A stretch of DNA of 22,649 nt from Oscillospiraceae bacterium (GCA_020025675.1 JAHHRS010000036.1:1-22649); one strand, 5' to 3'. Shown: positions 13,242 through 21,494, counted from the stretch's first letter. Translations and numbers: made by a program. The notes: generated by a model from the letters alone, not told the origin.

Positions 13242-15605
13242 ATGACTTTAGATAAGCTACCAATCGGAAAGACCGCTACCGTCAGCGCTGTGGGCGGTTC
13301 CGGCTCTCTCAGGCGGCATTTTCTCGGTATGGGTATCACTCCCGGTACCTCGGTAACGTTGCGGAAGGTTGCTCCTATGGGCGATCCCATAGAGGTGGAG
13401 CTACGTGGCTATGAGCTTACATTGCGCCTTGAGGACGCCAAAACCGTGGAAATTGAGAATGTCCACAAGCTGACTGAAGAGGAAATCGAAAAAGAACATT
13501 CCAATGACCGTGACCGTATGGCCTCCATTCCTCACCCATGTCACGGGGAGGAGAGTTTTGGCCGTTTAGGTCAGGTACACCCGCCGGAATATCCCATAAG
13601 CATTGCCCTTGTGGGAAACCAGAACTGCGGTAAGACCACTCTGTTTAATAAGCTTACAGGCTCCAATCAGCATGTGGGCAACTTCCCCGGTGTTACGGTG
13701 GAGCAGAAAACGGGGGAAATTAAGGGCTTTAGTAATGTGAAGCTGGTTGACCTTCCCGGTATTTATTCCCTCTCGCCCTATTCAAGTGAGGAAATAGTAA
13801 CCCGTGATTATATTATAAACAATAAACCAGATGCAATTATAAATATAGTGGACGCAACCAATATTGAGCGCAACCTGTACCTGACCCTTCAGCTCATAGA
13901 GCTTGATATTCCCATGGTTCTGGCCCTTAATATGATGGATGAAATGCGTTCAAACGGTAACTCCGTAAATGTAAATCAGCTGGAAGCCCACCTTGGAATT
14001 CCGGTAATTCCCATATCTGCTGCAAAAAGTGAGGGCTTGAGCGAGCTGACGGCTCACGTTTTACGGGTTGCACAGGCAAAGCAGAAGCCTGCACGGCAGG
14101 ATTTCTGTTCAGGCCCTCTGCACCGCTGTATACATTCCATAGCTCACCTGATAGAAGATCACAGTGCCTTTGAGGGTATTCCGCCCCGCTTTGCCGCAAC
14201 AAAGCTTGTGGAAGGTGATAAGCCTATGCTGGATCGGCTGAAGCTTTCGGAAAACGAGCAGGAAACTGTGGAACATGCAGTTGCCGAAATGGAAACGGAA
14301 CTTAAAACCGACCGTGAAGCCGCTCTTGCGGATATGCGCTATAACTTTATAGGCGGCTTATGCTCCCAGTGCGTTGTAAAGAAAGGTGAGAGCAGAGAAC
14401 ATGCCCGCTCAGTTAAAATTGACCGTATACTCACCCATAAATATTTCTCAATTCCTATTTTTCTGTGTATTATGGGAGTTATTTTCTACCTTACCTTCGG
14501 GCCTGTGGGTCAGGGGCTAAGCGACCTTCTGGGTAAGGGAATAGATTGGCTTGCAGGTGTATGTGACAAGGCCCTTGTTGATTACGGCATTAACCCTGTG
14601 GTTCACAGTCTTATAATAGACGGTGTGTTTGTAGGCGTAGGCTCAGTTTTGAGTTTTCTGCCCATAATTGTAACTCTGTTTTTCTTTCTCTCTATTCTGG
14701 AGGACTCAGGCTACATGGCAAGAGTTGCATTTGTGATGGATAAGCTTTTGAGGAAGATTGGACTTTCCGGAAGAAGCTTTGTTCCCATGCTTATAGGCTT
14801 TGGATGTTCGGTGCCTGCAATAATGGCAACCCGTACATTGTCCTCAGAGCGTGACAGAAAGATGACCATTTTGCTTACGCCCTTTATGTCCTGTTCCGCA
14901 AAGCTTCCTATCTATGCCATGTTCTGCGCCGCTTTTTTCAGGAAGTATCAGGCTCTTGTAATGATAGGCTTGTATATTTTCGGCATGGCGGTTGGCATAC
15001 TCTATGCCCTGCTGCTTAAAAAGAGCGTATTTAAAGGTGAGCCTGTGCCTTTTGTCATGGAGCTTCCCAATTACCGTATGCCTTCCTTTAAAAGCGTGTC
15101 CATTCTAATGTGGGAAAAAGCCAAAGACTTTATAGTTAAAGCCTTTACCATTATATTTGTTGCATCAATTATCATATGGTTCCTGCAAACCTTTGACAGC
15201 AGGCTGAATGTTGTTACCGACTCTGCAGACAGTCTTCTTGCTCTTCTGGGCAGCTTTATATCTCCCATATTCAAGCCCCTGGGCTTTGGTGATTGGCGAG
15301 TGTCCACCGCTCTTATAACCGGCTTTACGGCAAAGGAAGCCGTTGTCAGCACCTTGGCTGTCCTTACCGACTCCACTCTTTCAACTCTTCCCCAGACTCT
15401 GGGTAATTTCTTCAGTCCCCTTACCGCAGTTGTGTTTCTGGTATTCACCCTGCTTTATACTCCCTGCGTTGCGGCTATCGCCTCTGTTAAGCGGGAGTTT
15501 GGCGGAGTTAAAGCCGCAGTTGCAGTAACGGTTATTCAGTGCGTCATTGCATGGGTAGTGGCTTTCGCTTTGAAGCTTATCCTTACGGCCTGCGGTATGG
15601 TTTAA
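13242..15605 (+). CDS. feoB: FeoA-FeoB fusion ferrous iron transporter
   Basis: A 787-residue protein whose first about 75 residues form a FeoA (SH3-like) domain (LPIGKTATV...LRRHFLGMGI...PIEVELRGYELTLR), linked to FeoB. The G domain has G1 GNQNCGKT (125-132), a switch Thr in GVTVEQ (about 151-156), G3 DLPG (170-173), G4 NMMD (230-233) and G5 SAAKSEG. The membrane part contains the FeoB signature LEDSGYMARVAF and the Cys-containing segments IGFGCSVPA and PFMSCSAKLP that line the iron path. It imports Fe2+ under GTP control at the cytoplasmic membrane. ATG 13242 is preceded by GAAAGG; an in-frame TTG 99 bases upstream is the -35 box and so cannot be the start. Its stop overlaps the next start (TAATG). 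Fusions of FeoA to FeoB are known but less common than separate genes. Confidence 0.97.
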   Translation: MTLDKLPIGKTATVSAVGGSGSLRRHFLGMGITPGTSVTLRKVAPMGDPIEVELRGYELTLRLEDAKTVEIENVHKLTEEEIEKEHSNDRDRMASIPHPCHGEESFGRLGQVHPPEYPISIALVGNQNCGKTTLFNKLTGSNQHVGNFPGVTVEQKTGEIKGFSNVKLVDLPGIYSLSPYSSEEIVTRDYIINNKPDAIINIVDATNIERNLYLTLQLIELDIPMVLALNMMDEMRSNGNSVNVNQLEAHLGIPVIPISAAKSEGLSELTAHVLRVAQAKQKPARQDFCSGPLHRCIHSIAHLIEDHSAFEGIPPRFAATKLVEGDKPMLDRLKLSENEQETVEHAVAEMETELKTDREAALADMRYNFIGGLCSQCVVKKGESREHARSVKIDRILTHKYFSIPIFLCIMGVIFYLTFGPVGQGLSDLLGKGIDWLAGVCDKALVDYGINPVVHSLIIDGVFVGVGSVLSFLPIIVTLFFFLSILEDSGYMARVAFVMDKLLRKIGLSGRSFVPMLIGFGCSVPAIMATRTLSSERDRKMTILLTPFMSCSAKLPIYAMFCAAFFRKYQALVMIGLYIFGMAVGILYALLLKKSVFKGEPVPFVMELPNYRMPSFKSVSILMWEKAKDFIVKAFTIIFVASIIIWFLQTFDSRLNVVTDSADSLLALLGSFISPIFKPLGFGDWRVSTALITGFTAKEAVVSTLAVLTDSTLSTLPQTLGNFFSPLTAVVFLVFTLLYTPCVAAIASVKREFGGVKAAVAVTVIQCVIAWVVAFALKLILTACGMV

Positions 15606-15739
15606 TGAGTACTGCCGATATTGTTGTATTAGCCCTTCTGGCTTTATGCCTGTTTTTTGCACTCAGGTATATGAAAAGACATAAAAGCTCATGCAGCGGT
15701 GACTGCGGAAGCTGCGGCAAAAGCTGCAAAAATAAATAG
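15605..15739 (+). CDS. FeoB-associated Cys-rich membrane protein
   Basis: A 44-residue protein: one N-terminal membrane helix (about residues 5-22, DIVVLALLALCLFFALRY), a basic stretch, then a Cys-rich tail with C30, C34, C37 and C41 spaced CSGDCGSCGKSC. This is the family commonly found directly after feoB in Firmicutes, standing where FeoC stands in enterobacteria. A role in binding iron or assembling the Feo complex is assumed, not shown. The ATG overlaps the feoB stop by one base (TAATG), so translation is coupled. A terminator follows immediately. Confidence 0.88.
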   Translation: MSTADIVVLALLALCLFFALRYMKRHKSSCSGDCGSCGKSCKNK

Positions 15740-15740
15740 T

Positions 15741-15770
15741 AAAAGAGCAGGGACTTCCCTGCTCTTTTTT
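15741..15770. terminator. Bidirectional terminator between feo operon and lipoprotein gene
   Basis: Perfect 13-bp stem AAAAGAGCAGGGA/TCCCTGCTCTTTT with a two-base apex CT, followed by T residues on the plus strand and U residues on the minus transcript. It serves both convergent units; the minus-strand stop codon touches its edge. Confidence 0.9.
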
Positions 15771-16287
15771 AGTTTTTAACATCCTGATTTTCAATTTTAA
15801 TAAATGTAAGGGTAACATCCCTGCCGTTTGCCACGTATTGCAGCTCGTAAATAATATTATTAATAATGCTTCCGCTGCAGCTTTCGCCGCTTGCAGGAAA
15901 GCTGATGCTGAGACTGCCGCCGTCATTAGACCAGAAAAGATCCCTGTAACTGCCCCCCAGCACCAGAGAGCCTGTGCCGTCTGGGGAGAGAGTCATATAA
16001 TTTTTATCTGTGCCGTAATAGTGGTCAAGGGTGTCGCTGACACTTTGACCGCTAATATCTATCCATGTACCTCTGAGAAAGTCGTCATTGGGGTCTATCT
16101 GAGGCAGTACAACAGGGGTAGGCTCCGGAGAAACGGTTTCGTTATTTTGAATTCCCTGTGTATCTCCGCTTATTATATTATCAAGAGGTGATACAGGTTC
16201 TTCCGCTTTTTTCTTATCCTTGCTGCCGCATGCACAGAGGCAAAAAAGAGTTGCAAGAGATAAGAGTGCCAAAATAAATTTTTTCAT
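15769..16287 (-). CDS. Putative lipoprotein, function unknown
   Basis: A 172-residue protein with a lipoprotein signal peptide: MKKF, a hydrophobic core, then the lipobox-like LCAC with the lipidated Cys near residue 20. A charged and Pro/Thr-rich linker (about 22-62) leads to a mature domain (about 68-170) predicted to be beta-rich, opening FLRGTWIDISG and containing LSPDGTGSLVLGG. That pattern resembles small lipocalin-like or META-like surface domains, but I do not recognise the family. AAGGAG lies six bases before the ATG, and a strong promoter is at 16351-16379. It is transcribed alone and convergent with the feo operon, with no evidence of a functional link. Confidence 0.75.
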   Translation of the reverse strand: MKKFILALLSLATLFCLCACGSKDKKKAEEPVSPLDNIISGDTQGIQNNETVSPEPTPVVLPQIDPNDDFLRGTWIDISGQSVSDTLDHYYGTDKNYMTLSPDGTGSLVLGGSYRDLFWSNDGGSLSISFPASGESCSGSIINNIIYELQYVANGRDVTLTFIKIENQDVKN

Positions 16288-16350
16288 AAAAAGCTCCTTT
16301 AGCTCCGTAATACTGCAAATGCAGAATTATTGATGGGCTATTATTTTTAT

Positions 16351-16379
16351 ATTATACTATGTACACCTATGCCCGTCAA
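16351..16379 (-). promoter_or_regulatory. sigma-A promoter of the 15769-16287 lipoprotein gene
   Basis: On the minus strand TTGACG (16374-16379), a 17-base spacer and a perfect TATAAT (16351-16356). The leader is about 55 bases and includes a small CTGCA/TGCAG hairpin. Confidence 0.8.
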
Positions 16380-16485
16380 CTGTGCCGGTATAAAGAAAGG
16401 GGAAATGTAAAAATCCCCTTCTCCCTATTATACCAAATATACAGGCAAATCCCTATTTTGCGATTAAGTATAGTCATTTATAATC

Positions 16486-16513
16486 TTGCATTTTACAGGG
16501 AAAGTGCTAAAAT
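16486..16513 (+). promoter_or_regulatory. putative promoter of the Wzz-like gene
   Basis: TTGCAT (16486-16491), a 16-base spacer and TAAAAT (16508-16513), leaving a leader of about 50 bases. The match is moderate. Confidence 0.5.
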
Positions 16514-16571
16514 ATATACTGATATTATTTTGCTCTACAAACTATTTTGTAAAATGTAAAGGAATGTTGGT

Positions 16572-17945
16572 ATGGAAAATCAGGAAAGAGAAATAAGCCT
16601 CCTGTCCCTTTTCAGATATTTGCTGAAGAGATGGAGAAGCATAGTATTCATAGCTATTATTTTTGCTTTATTTTTCACAGCCTTGAGCCATTTTATGGAA
16701 ATAAAGAGACTCAGCACGCCGGTGGAACAAATAGAGGAAAATATGACTGCCGATGAGAAGGCCACTGTTTATAAAATTAAGGCTATGGATAAAGAGTTGG
16801 AAGATCTGAACTATTATATTGAAAACTCAGCCGTAATGAATATGGATCCGTACAACATTCAGTGGGCCAGCGTAAGCTATTTTGTAGATACAAAGCATGT
16901 TACCAATTATGCCGGCGACACCGAGAGCGATCTTATCTGGGATATTATGGCAATCTATGTTTCAAAGCTAAACAGCATGGGATGGAAGGCTGAGGCTCTG
17001 AGGGAATCCGGTTCAGATATAGAACTTAAATATTTTAATGAAATGGTCAGTGTTTCCACCTCCGGAAGAAACTTCACGGTAACAATAAAATATCCGGACC
17101 CCGATCAGCTTAAAATTATAATGGATGTACTTCAGAAAAGCATACAGAAGTTTAAAGAGGATATAAGCGTCTCCATCGGCACCCACAGCCTGGCTCTTAC
17201 CGATAGTTCTAAGGAATCCGCCGTTCTGGACAGAGAACTTAAAGCATTTCAGGAGGATAAGAAATACCAGCTCAGCTCCACATATGAGGAAATTCTGAAC
17301 CTGAAAAACACTATGAACGAAAAGCAAAAAATATTGTATTACGGCAGAGCTCTGTCAAAAAGTGAGTTAAACACCGGAATATTAAGCGATGAGCCCCCTC
17401 AGGCGGGTATAAGCTTAAAGAAGTTCGTATTAGGCGGATCTCTGGGCGGATTTATTATGCTGGTAATCTATTTATTAAGATATATTTTGCAGGATAGGTT
17501 TCATGTAGAGGATAACATTAAGTCATCCCTGGGAGTTACAAACCTTGGATATGCAGAGCTTCATTTAAAAAGGAAACCAAACTTTATAAACAGAAAAATT
17601 CGTAATTCCGAACTCAAAGTTCTTGACGGGCTGAATTCTGATGAGCAGTTCAGTGTAATTCTTTCTAATATAAGGCAGAAATTTTCCGATGCCCGTATGC
17701 TTTACATAAGCGGGCCGAAAGAGGATAAACTTGCAGCAGACCTTTCCCAAAGCCTTAACAATTCCGGCATTTGCTGTCAGGCTGTAAGCAATATTATGCG
17801 AGAAACTGACGCCGTTAACAACCAATGCGGAGTAGTTTTCATTGTCAGAACCGATTACAGCACCTACCCACAGCTTTTCAGGGAAATAAATTTCTGCAAT
17901 ATACACGGTGCAAAGGTTTTAGGCGTTGCAGTTGAAATTTCATAA
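16572..17945 (+). CDS. Wzz-like chain-length/co-polymerase protein with degenerate BY-kinase-like tail
   Basis: A 457-residue protein with the polysaccharide co-polymerase layout: a cytoplasmic N-terminus (ISLLSLFRYLLKRW), TM1 (about 22-40), a large external region (41-280) with helical stretches, and TM2 (about 284-305). A cytoplasmic tail of about 150 residues follows. In its last 100 residues the order of strands matches BY-kinases (CpsD/CapB type): LYISGPKEDKLAADLSQSL where the P-loop should be, and VVFIVRTDYSTYPQ...GAKVLGVAVE at the end. The Walker A GxxxxGKS/T is absent, and no tyrosine cluster follows. It may regulate polymerisation structurally without kinase activity. GGA lies eight bases before the ATG. 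It is monocistronic, with no glycosyltransferase, Wzy or Wzx gene nearby. Confidence 0.75.
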   Translation: MENQEREISLLSLFRYLLKRWRSIVFIAIIFALFFTALSHFMEIKRLSTPVEQIEENMTADEKATVYKIKAMDKELEDLNYYIENSAVMNMDPYNIQWASVSYFVDTKHVTNYAGDTESDLIWDIMAIYVSKLNSMGWKAEALRESGSDIELKYFNEMVSVSTSGRNFTVTIKYPDPDQLKIIMDVLQKSIQKFKEDISVSIGTHSLALTDSSKESAVLDRELKAFQEDKKYQLSSTYEEILNLKNTMNEKQKILYYGRALSKSELNTGILSDEPPQAGISLKKFVLGGSLGGFIMLVIYLLRYILQDRFHVEDNIKSSLGVTNLGYAELHLKRKPNFINRKIRNSELKVLDGLNSDEQFSVILSNIRQKFSDARMLYISGPKEDKLAADLSQSLNNSGICCQAVSNIMRETDAVNNQCGVVFIVRTDYSTYPQLFREINFCNIHGAKVLGVAVEIS

Positions 17946-17950
17946 GAATA

Positions 17951-17986
17951 AAAAACCGAAAGCTAAGTAAAGCTTTCGGTTTTTTT
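17951..17986. terminator. Bidirectional terminator between the Wzz-like gene and larC
   Basis: Perfect 14-bp stem AAAAACCGAAAGCT/AGCTTTCGGTTTTT with a six-base loop, T-rich on the plus side and preceded by an A-run that supplies the U-tract for the minus transcript. It lies 10 bases beyond the larC stop. Confidence 0.93.
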
Positions 17987-17995
17987 ATGTGGAAA

Positions 17996-19147
17996 TCAGA
18001 TTTTTATATCTGAAAGGCTAAGATCATTTTCTCTTGCTATTCGGGCCAGATCCTCAAATTCTGCCTTTCTGCGTTCAACTCCCCAGCCCTTTGAACATTT
18101 TACCCGCACACTCCCGTACTGACTCTCCACAATTTCTTCCCCTCGCTTCAAAACATATCGGCGGCAGACAGTTTCACGAACTCCGATGGTAGAGCTGTGC
18201 TTAAATATAAGTTTGAGCATTTTGTCCCGCTCCCCCTGCCTGCAAAGACAGCTGATGATTACACCGGGTCTGAATTTTTTCATGCCCACACATTCATACC
18301 ATGCGTCAAGTGCTCCCTCTTCCATAAGCCTTTCCAGCAAAAAGCCCACAGCCTCAGGACTCATATCGTCCACATTACAGCATAACTCAACAACATTTTC
18401 CCTTACCTCCCCCAGCATTGCACGAAGGCAGTTAGGCCGTGAGGTAAAAAGCCTGCTTCCCATGCCATAGCCCACAGCCTCTACCCTCATTTCAGGCATC
18501 TGTCCGAAATCCATTACAAAGTATTTAATGAGAGCCGCTCCCGTAGGGGTACACATTTCTTTTTCAATGTCTCCGGCGTAGCTTGGCATATTTTTTATAA
18601 TAACAGCGGTTGCAGGGGCGGGAACAGGCATAAGTCCGTGAGCACATTGAACAGTGCCACCGCCAAGTCGTATTGGGGTTGCGCTTATGTGCTCCGGCTT
18701 CAGCTTATCCATTAAATAGCACACGGCGCAAATGTCCGCCAAAGCGTCCATAGTTCCAAGCTCATGGAAATGTATGTTTTCCATTTCCCTGCCGTGAACC
18801 TCACATTCTGCTTCCGCTATAATGCGGTATATATCCATAACCTGAGCTTTAAGTTTGTCGCTTATGTTAAGGGAGTTTGTAATTTTCTCTACATCTTTAA
18901 GACCCCTGCACGGTATATGGTTCTCCTGCTCTGCCCCGCCCTCTTCTCCGTTGTAATAGCTTACCTTCATGTGAGAGCCGGTAATTCCGCAGGATAAGAC
19001 GGGAATAAGTTCATATTTAATCCCCGGAATTCCCATGGAATTTAGTTCCCCCACTGTTTCCTCTCTGTTACTGCAAAGCTCCAGAAGAGCGGCAGAGAGC
19101 ATATCTCCCGCAGCGCCCATAGAGAGATCCAAAAAAAGTTCCTTCAT
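17996..19147 (-). CDS. larC: LarC, nickel insertase for the nickel-pincer nucleotide cofactor
   Basis: A 383-residue protein of the LarC family, which inserts nickel into the dithiolated pyridinium mononucleotide made by LarB and LarE, using CTP. Recognisable parts are the N-terminus FLDLSMGAAGDML (5-17), HFHELGTMDALADI (126-139), GGGTVQCAHGLMPVPAPAT near 173-191, CTPTGAALIKYF, and the C-terminal half from NVDDMSPEAVGF that corresponds to LarC2. In Lactobacillus plantarum larC1 and larC2 are joined by ribosomal frameshifting; here both halves are in one frame. The acidic loop at 66-77 lacks a long His-rich stretch. AGGAG overlaps the larB stop and is six bases before the ATG, nine bases after larB. 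It is the last gene of larE-larB-larC. Confidence 0.95.
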   Translation of the reverse strand: MKELFLDLSMGAAGDMLSAALLELCSNREETVGELNSMGIPGIKYELIPVLSCGITGSHMKVSYYNGEEGGAEQENHIPCRGLKDVEKITNSLNISDKLKAQVMDIYRIIAEAECEVHGREMENIHFHELGTMDALADICAVCYLMDKLKPEHISATPIRLGGGTVQCAHGLMPVPAPATAVIIKNMPSYAGDIEKEMCTPTGAALIKYFVMDFGQMPEMRVEAVGYGMGSRLFTSRPNCLRAMLGEVRENVVELCCNVDDMSPEAVGFLLERLMEEGALDAWYECVGMKKFRPGVIISCLCRQGERDKMLKLIFKHSSTIGVRETVCRRYVLKRGEEIVESQYGSVRVKCSKGWGVERRKAEFEDLARIARENDLSLSDIKI

Positions 19148-19156
19148 TTTCCGCTC

Positions 19157-19903
19157 CTAAATGTGGTTTATCATACTGGCAAGATAGCCTGCGCCGAAGC
19201 CGTTGTCAATGTTCACAACGCTCAGTCCGCTGGCGCAGGAATTGAGCATGGATAAAAGAGCGGCAACACCGCCGAAGGCCGCACCGTAACCCACGCTTGT
19301 GGGAACCCCTATAACCGGGCAGTCGGCAAGACCGCCGATAACTGAGGGCAGCGCCCCTTCCATACCTGCAACCGCCACAATACACCTTGCGCTCATTATA
19401 TCCTGCCCGTGGCTGAGCAGTCTGTGGATTCCGGAAACGCCAACATCATAAAGCCGTGTGACCTGATTTCCCAGAGCCTCGGCGGTAAGTGCCGCCTCCT
19501 CGGCAACGGGAATGTCGGTAGTGCCGCCGGTAGCCACAAGGATAGTGCCTTTTCCGTCCTTCTCCGGCATGTCTCCGACTATACCCACTTTTGACACAGG
19601 GTCATATTTTAACTTCAGTTCTTTCCCTGCATACTGTGCCGCCTCACTGCTCATACGGGTTATAAGCACCGGACTCTGACCGGAATTTAAAAGGGAATTT
19701 GCAATAGCCACAATATGCTCCGGGGACTTTCCTTCGCCGTAAATTACTTCCGCCGCACCCTGACGCAGTTCCCTGTGCCGGTCCACTCTGGCAAAACCCA
19801 TGTCGTCAATGGGCTCCATTTTTATTTTAAGCAGTGCCTGTTCGGGGCTGATTGTTTTTGCCTCAACTGCCTGTAAGATTTCAAGTAACGCCTGTTTTTT
19901 CAT
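19157..19903 (-). CDS. larB: LarB, pyridinium-3,5-biscarboxylate mononucleotide synthase
   Basis: A 248-residue protein of the LarB family, related to the PurE NCAIR mutase fold. It carboxylates and hydrolyses nicotinate adenine dinucleotide to give the biscarboxylated pyridinium mononucleotide that LarE then sulfurates. The C-terminal PurE-like half carries VATGGTTDIPVAEEAALTAE, YDVGVSGIHRLL, VAGMEGALPSVIGGL and GVPTSVGYGAAFGG. The N-terminal helical part opens LLEILQAVEAKTISPEQAL. I chose ATG 19903, with AGGGG upstream; the in-frame TTG at 19918 overlaps the larE stop and is a poor start. The gap to larE is 11 bases, so the genes are co-transcribed. Confidence 0.95.
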   Translation of the reverse strand: MKKQALLEILQAVEAKTISPEQALLKIKMEPIDDMGFARVDRHRELRQGAAEVIYGEGKSPEHIVAIANSLLNSGQSPVLITRMSSEAAQYAGKELKLKYDPVSKVGIVGDMPEKDGKGTILVATGGTTDIPVAEEAALTAEALGNQVTRLYDVGVSGIHRLLSHGQDIMSARCIVAVAGMEGALPSVIGGLADCPVIGVPTSVGYGAAFGGVAALLSMLNSCASGLSVVNIDNGFGAGYLASMINHI

Positions 19904-19914
19904 TTTTACCCCTG

Positions 19915-20667
19915 TCAATCACTTTTTCTTGCCTTTAAGTCCAGCAGTATATCATCTCCGCTGTCATTAAATATCTGCAAAATTTCTTTTCGCTTTTTAA
20001 GGGCAAGGGGAATTTGCTCCTCCGGAAGCTGGAGCTTAAAGCCTCCCTCAATTACCCTAAGTCTCAAATCAGAAAAGCCAAGCTCTCTGAGACGGCTCTC
20101 CCCTGTTTCCACTTTTTGGAGTGTTTCACCCTTAATCTCCGTACCCGTGGGAATACGGGTGGCAAGGCAGGCATAAGCGGGCTTATCCCATGTGAAAAGG
20201 CCGGCGGCTTTTGAAAGCTCACGTAACGAGGATTTTTCGATGCCGCAGTCTCTCAGAGGTGAAAACACGGAAAGTTCAGCCAGTGCCTTCATACCGGGTC
20301 TGTCTTGGGCTGAATCGGAGGCATTGCTTCCATCCATAAGCTCATTAAATCCGTCATTGAGAGCCGCTTCCTTTATCATGGAAAAAATTCTCTTTTTGCA
20401 GAAATAACAGCGTCTTTCAGTATTTTTTGTTATATTTTCATCAAGTAAAACATTGTTTTCTATAACCGTCAGCGGCACATCCAGCTCATTGGAAAGCCTA
20501 ATAGCGTCTCTGAGTTCAAACTGGGGCTGAAAAGGGCTTTTAACATAGTACGCATGAAGCTGAGCACCGTATTTTTTTCCGGCATACATAAGGTAGGCCG
20601 AATCTGCACCGCCGGAAAAGGCAAGCGCAATTTTGTTGTGCAATTCAAAAAAATCTTTAAGTTTCAA
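19915..20667 (-). CDS. larE: LarE, ATP-dependent sulfur transferase of the nickel-pincer pathway
   Basis: A 250-residue PP-loop ATPase. SGGADS (18-23) is the ATP-pyrophosphatase loop that adenylates the substrate carboxylates. LarE enzymes of one type give up the sulfur of a single active-site Cys (C176 in L. plantarum); others hold three cysteines proposed to carry an iron-sulfur cluster. This protein has C87 and C90 in RRCYFCKK plus C167 in KPAYACLATR, consistent with the three-Cys type, and an extra C141. The start is a TTG (20665-20667) with AGGAG six bases upstream; no in-frame ATG is nearby. It is the first gene of the larE-larB-larC operon and has a good promoter at 20710-20738. Confidence 0.93.
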   Translation of the reverse strand: MKLKDFFELHNKIALAFSGGADSAYLMYAGKKYGAQLHAYYVKSPFQPQFELRDAIRLSNELDVPLTVIENNVLLDENITKNTERRCYFCKKRIFSMIKEAALNDGFNELMDGSNASDSAQDRPGMKALAELSVFSPLRDCGIEKSSLRELSKAAGLFTWDKPAYACLATRIPTGTEIKGETLQKVETGESRLRELGFSDLRLRVIEGGFKLQLPEEQIPLALKKRKEILQIFNDSGDDILLDLKARKSD

Positions 20668-20682
20668 AGCTCTCTCCTACTA

Positions 20683-20694
20683 AACTTTAAAGTT
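20683..20694. promoter_or_regulatory. Palindrome in the larE leader, possible operator
   Basis: AACTTTAAAGTT is a perfect 12-base palindrome lying between the -10 box and the ribosome binding site. An adjacent AAAGTT half-site upstream on the coding strand repeats the motif. The position suits a repressor, but no regulator gene of the lar type is visible. Confidence 0.4.
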
Positions 20695-20709
20695 GTTTTA
20701 ACTTTTTAC

Positions 20710-20738
20710 AGTATAGTAGATTAAAACCCTTTAGTCAA
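20710..20738 (-). promoter_or_regulatory. sigma-A promoter of the lar operon
   Basis: On the minus strand TTGACT (20733-20738), a 17-base spacer and TATACT (20710-20715). The leader to the TTG start is about 37 bases. Confidence 0.8.
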
Positions 20739-21009
20739 TAAAAAGCCATTGTTTTCCTGAATGTCAAAGCTTTTTTTCCCTGTCTGATTTTGTTTTGAAG
20801 CTGCTCTCCACGGCTGACTCCCTTTTAGAGAAAAGCTTTTGCATTTTAGTTGCAGCTAACTAAAAATTAAAAAATTATCGGGATTTCAGAAAGGCTTGGA
20901 GAAATTTAAAATTTCCCAATATTTTTTATTATTGGGTATGGCGATAGAGCCGAATAAATCTTCCCATTAAAAAAAAGATAATTTTTAAGTTATTTTAAAA
21001 TTTTAAGAT
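20739..21009. other. AT-rich intergenic stretch with hairpins, no gene
   Basis: No gene seen. It contains a perfect 8-bp hairpin TTTTAGTT/AACTAAAA with loop GCAGCT (20844-20865), a symmetric GAAATTT-A-AAATTTC (about 20900-20914), and CCCAATA/TATTGGG nearby (about 20917-20939). These follow the CBS gene's terminator on the minus strand and precede the lar promoter. None has a clear T-run terminator tail. Confidence 0.4.
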
Positions 21010-21052
21010 AAAAAATCCCGCAGAAGCTGCACCTTGCAGTCCCTGCGGGATT
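21010..21052 (-). terminator. Intrinsic terminator of the CBS-domain gene
   Basis: Perfect 10-bp outer stem AATCCCGCAG/CTGCGGGATT (21014-21023 with 21043-21052) with an inner CTGCA/TGCAG stem, followed on the minus strand by a U-run. It lies about 40 bases past the stop codon. Confidence 0.9.
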
Positions 21053-21092
21053 ATGACTCCTGTTTTAAATTTTCTCTGTACAGCGGTACTTA

Positions 21093-21494
21093 TCAGTCAA
21101 GTCTCCCTGCCAGATATTCAATAAGCTTTCGTCTTGTGACTATGCCGCAGAGGGCTTCCTGAGAGTCAACCACGGGAACGAAATTCTGCTGTATAATAGC
21201 GTTTATGACTGCGTCCTCGTCGGCATCAATATGTATGGGGCGGCAGAAGTTGCGGCGCATAATGTGGCCTATTTTGGTGGTATCCCTCAGTCCGCAGCTG
21301 CCCTCGTCCATGTCCATTAAAAAGCGGAGAAAATCCCCCTCAGTTACAGCTCCGGCATAGCGCTCCCCGCTGTCCAGAACCGGAATGGCGGTATAGCCTT
21401 TTTCCTTCATAAGCTCGTATCCCTGCCGCACAGTGTTATCCTCGTGAAGCAGAACCGTAAAAACTTTAGGGGTCATAATTTTTGCTATATTCAT
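21093..21494 (-). CDS. Two-CBS-domain protein
   Basis: A 133-residue protein made of two tandem CBS domains. The first (about 6-55) opens IMTPKVFTVLLHEDNTVRQG and contains GYTAIPVLDSGERYAGAVTEGDFLRFL; the second (about 72-130) carries IHIDADEDAVINAII and FVPVVDSQEALCGIVTRRKLIEYL. CBS pairs bind adenosyl nucleotides (AMP, ATP, SAM or c-di-AMP) and regulate a partner; none is fused or adjacent. I chose the start MNIAKIMTPK, which matches usual family starts and has GGTGA five bases upstream. A longer form starting six residues earlier is possible; extensions beyond that are AT-rich leader. It is transcribed alone. Confidence 0.85.
   Translation of the reverse strand: MNIAKIMTPKVFTVLLHEDNTVRQGYELMKEKGYTAIPVLDSGERYAGAVTEGDFLRFLMDMDEGSCGLRDTTKIGHIMRRNFCRPIHIDADEDAVINAIIQQNFVPVVDSQEALCGIVTRRKLIEYLAGRLD

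Noticed and set aside
16359..16559. 66-codon frame before the Wzz-like gene
   Set aside because: Its start lies inside the divergent lipoprotein promoter and it spans the Wzz-like gene's promoter; no ribosome binding site or homology is seen.
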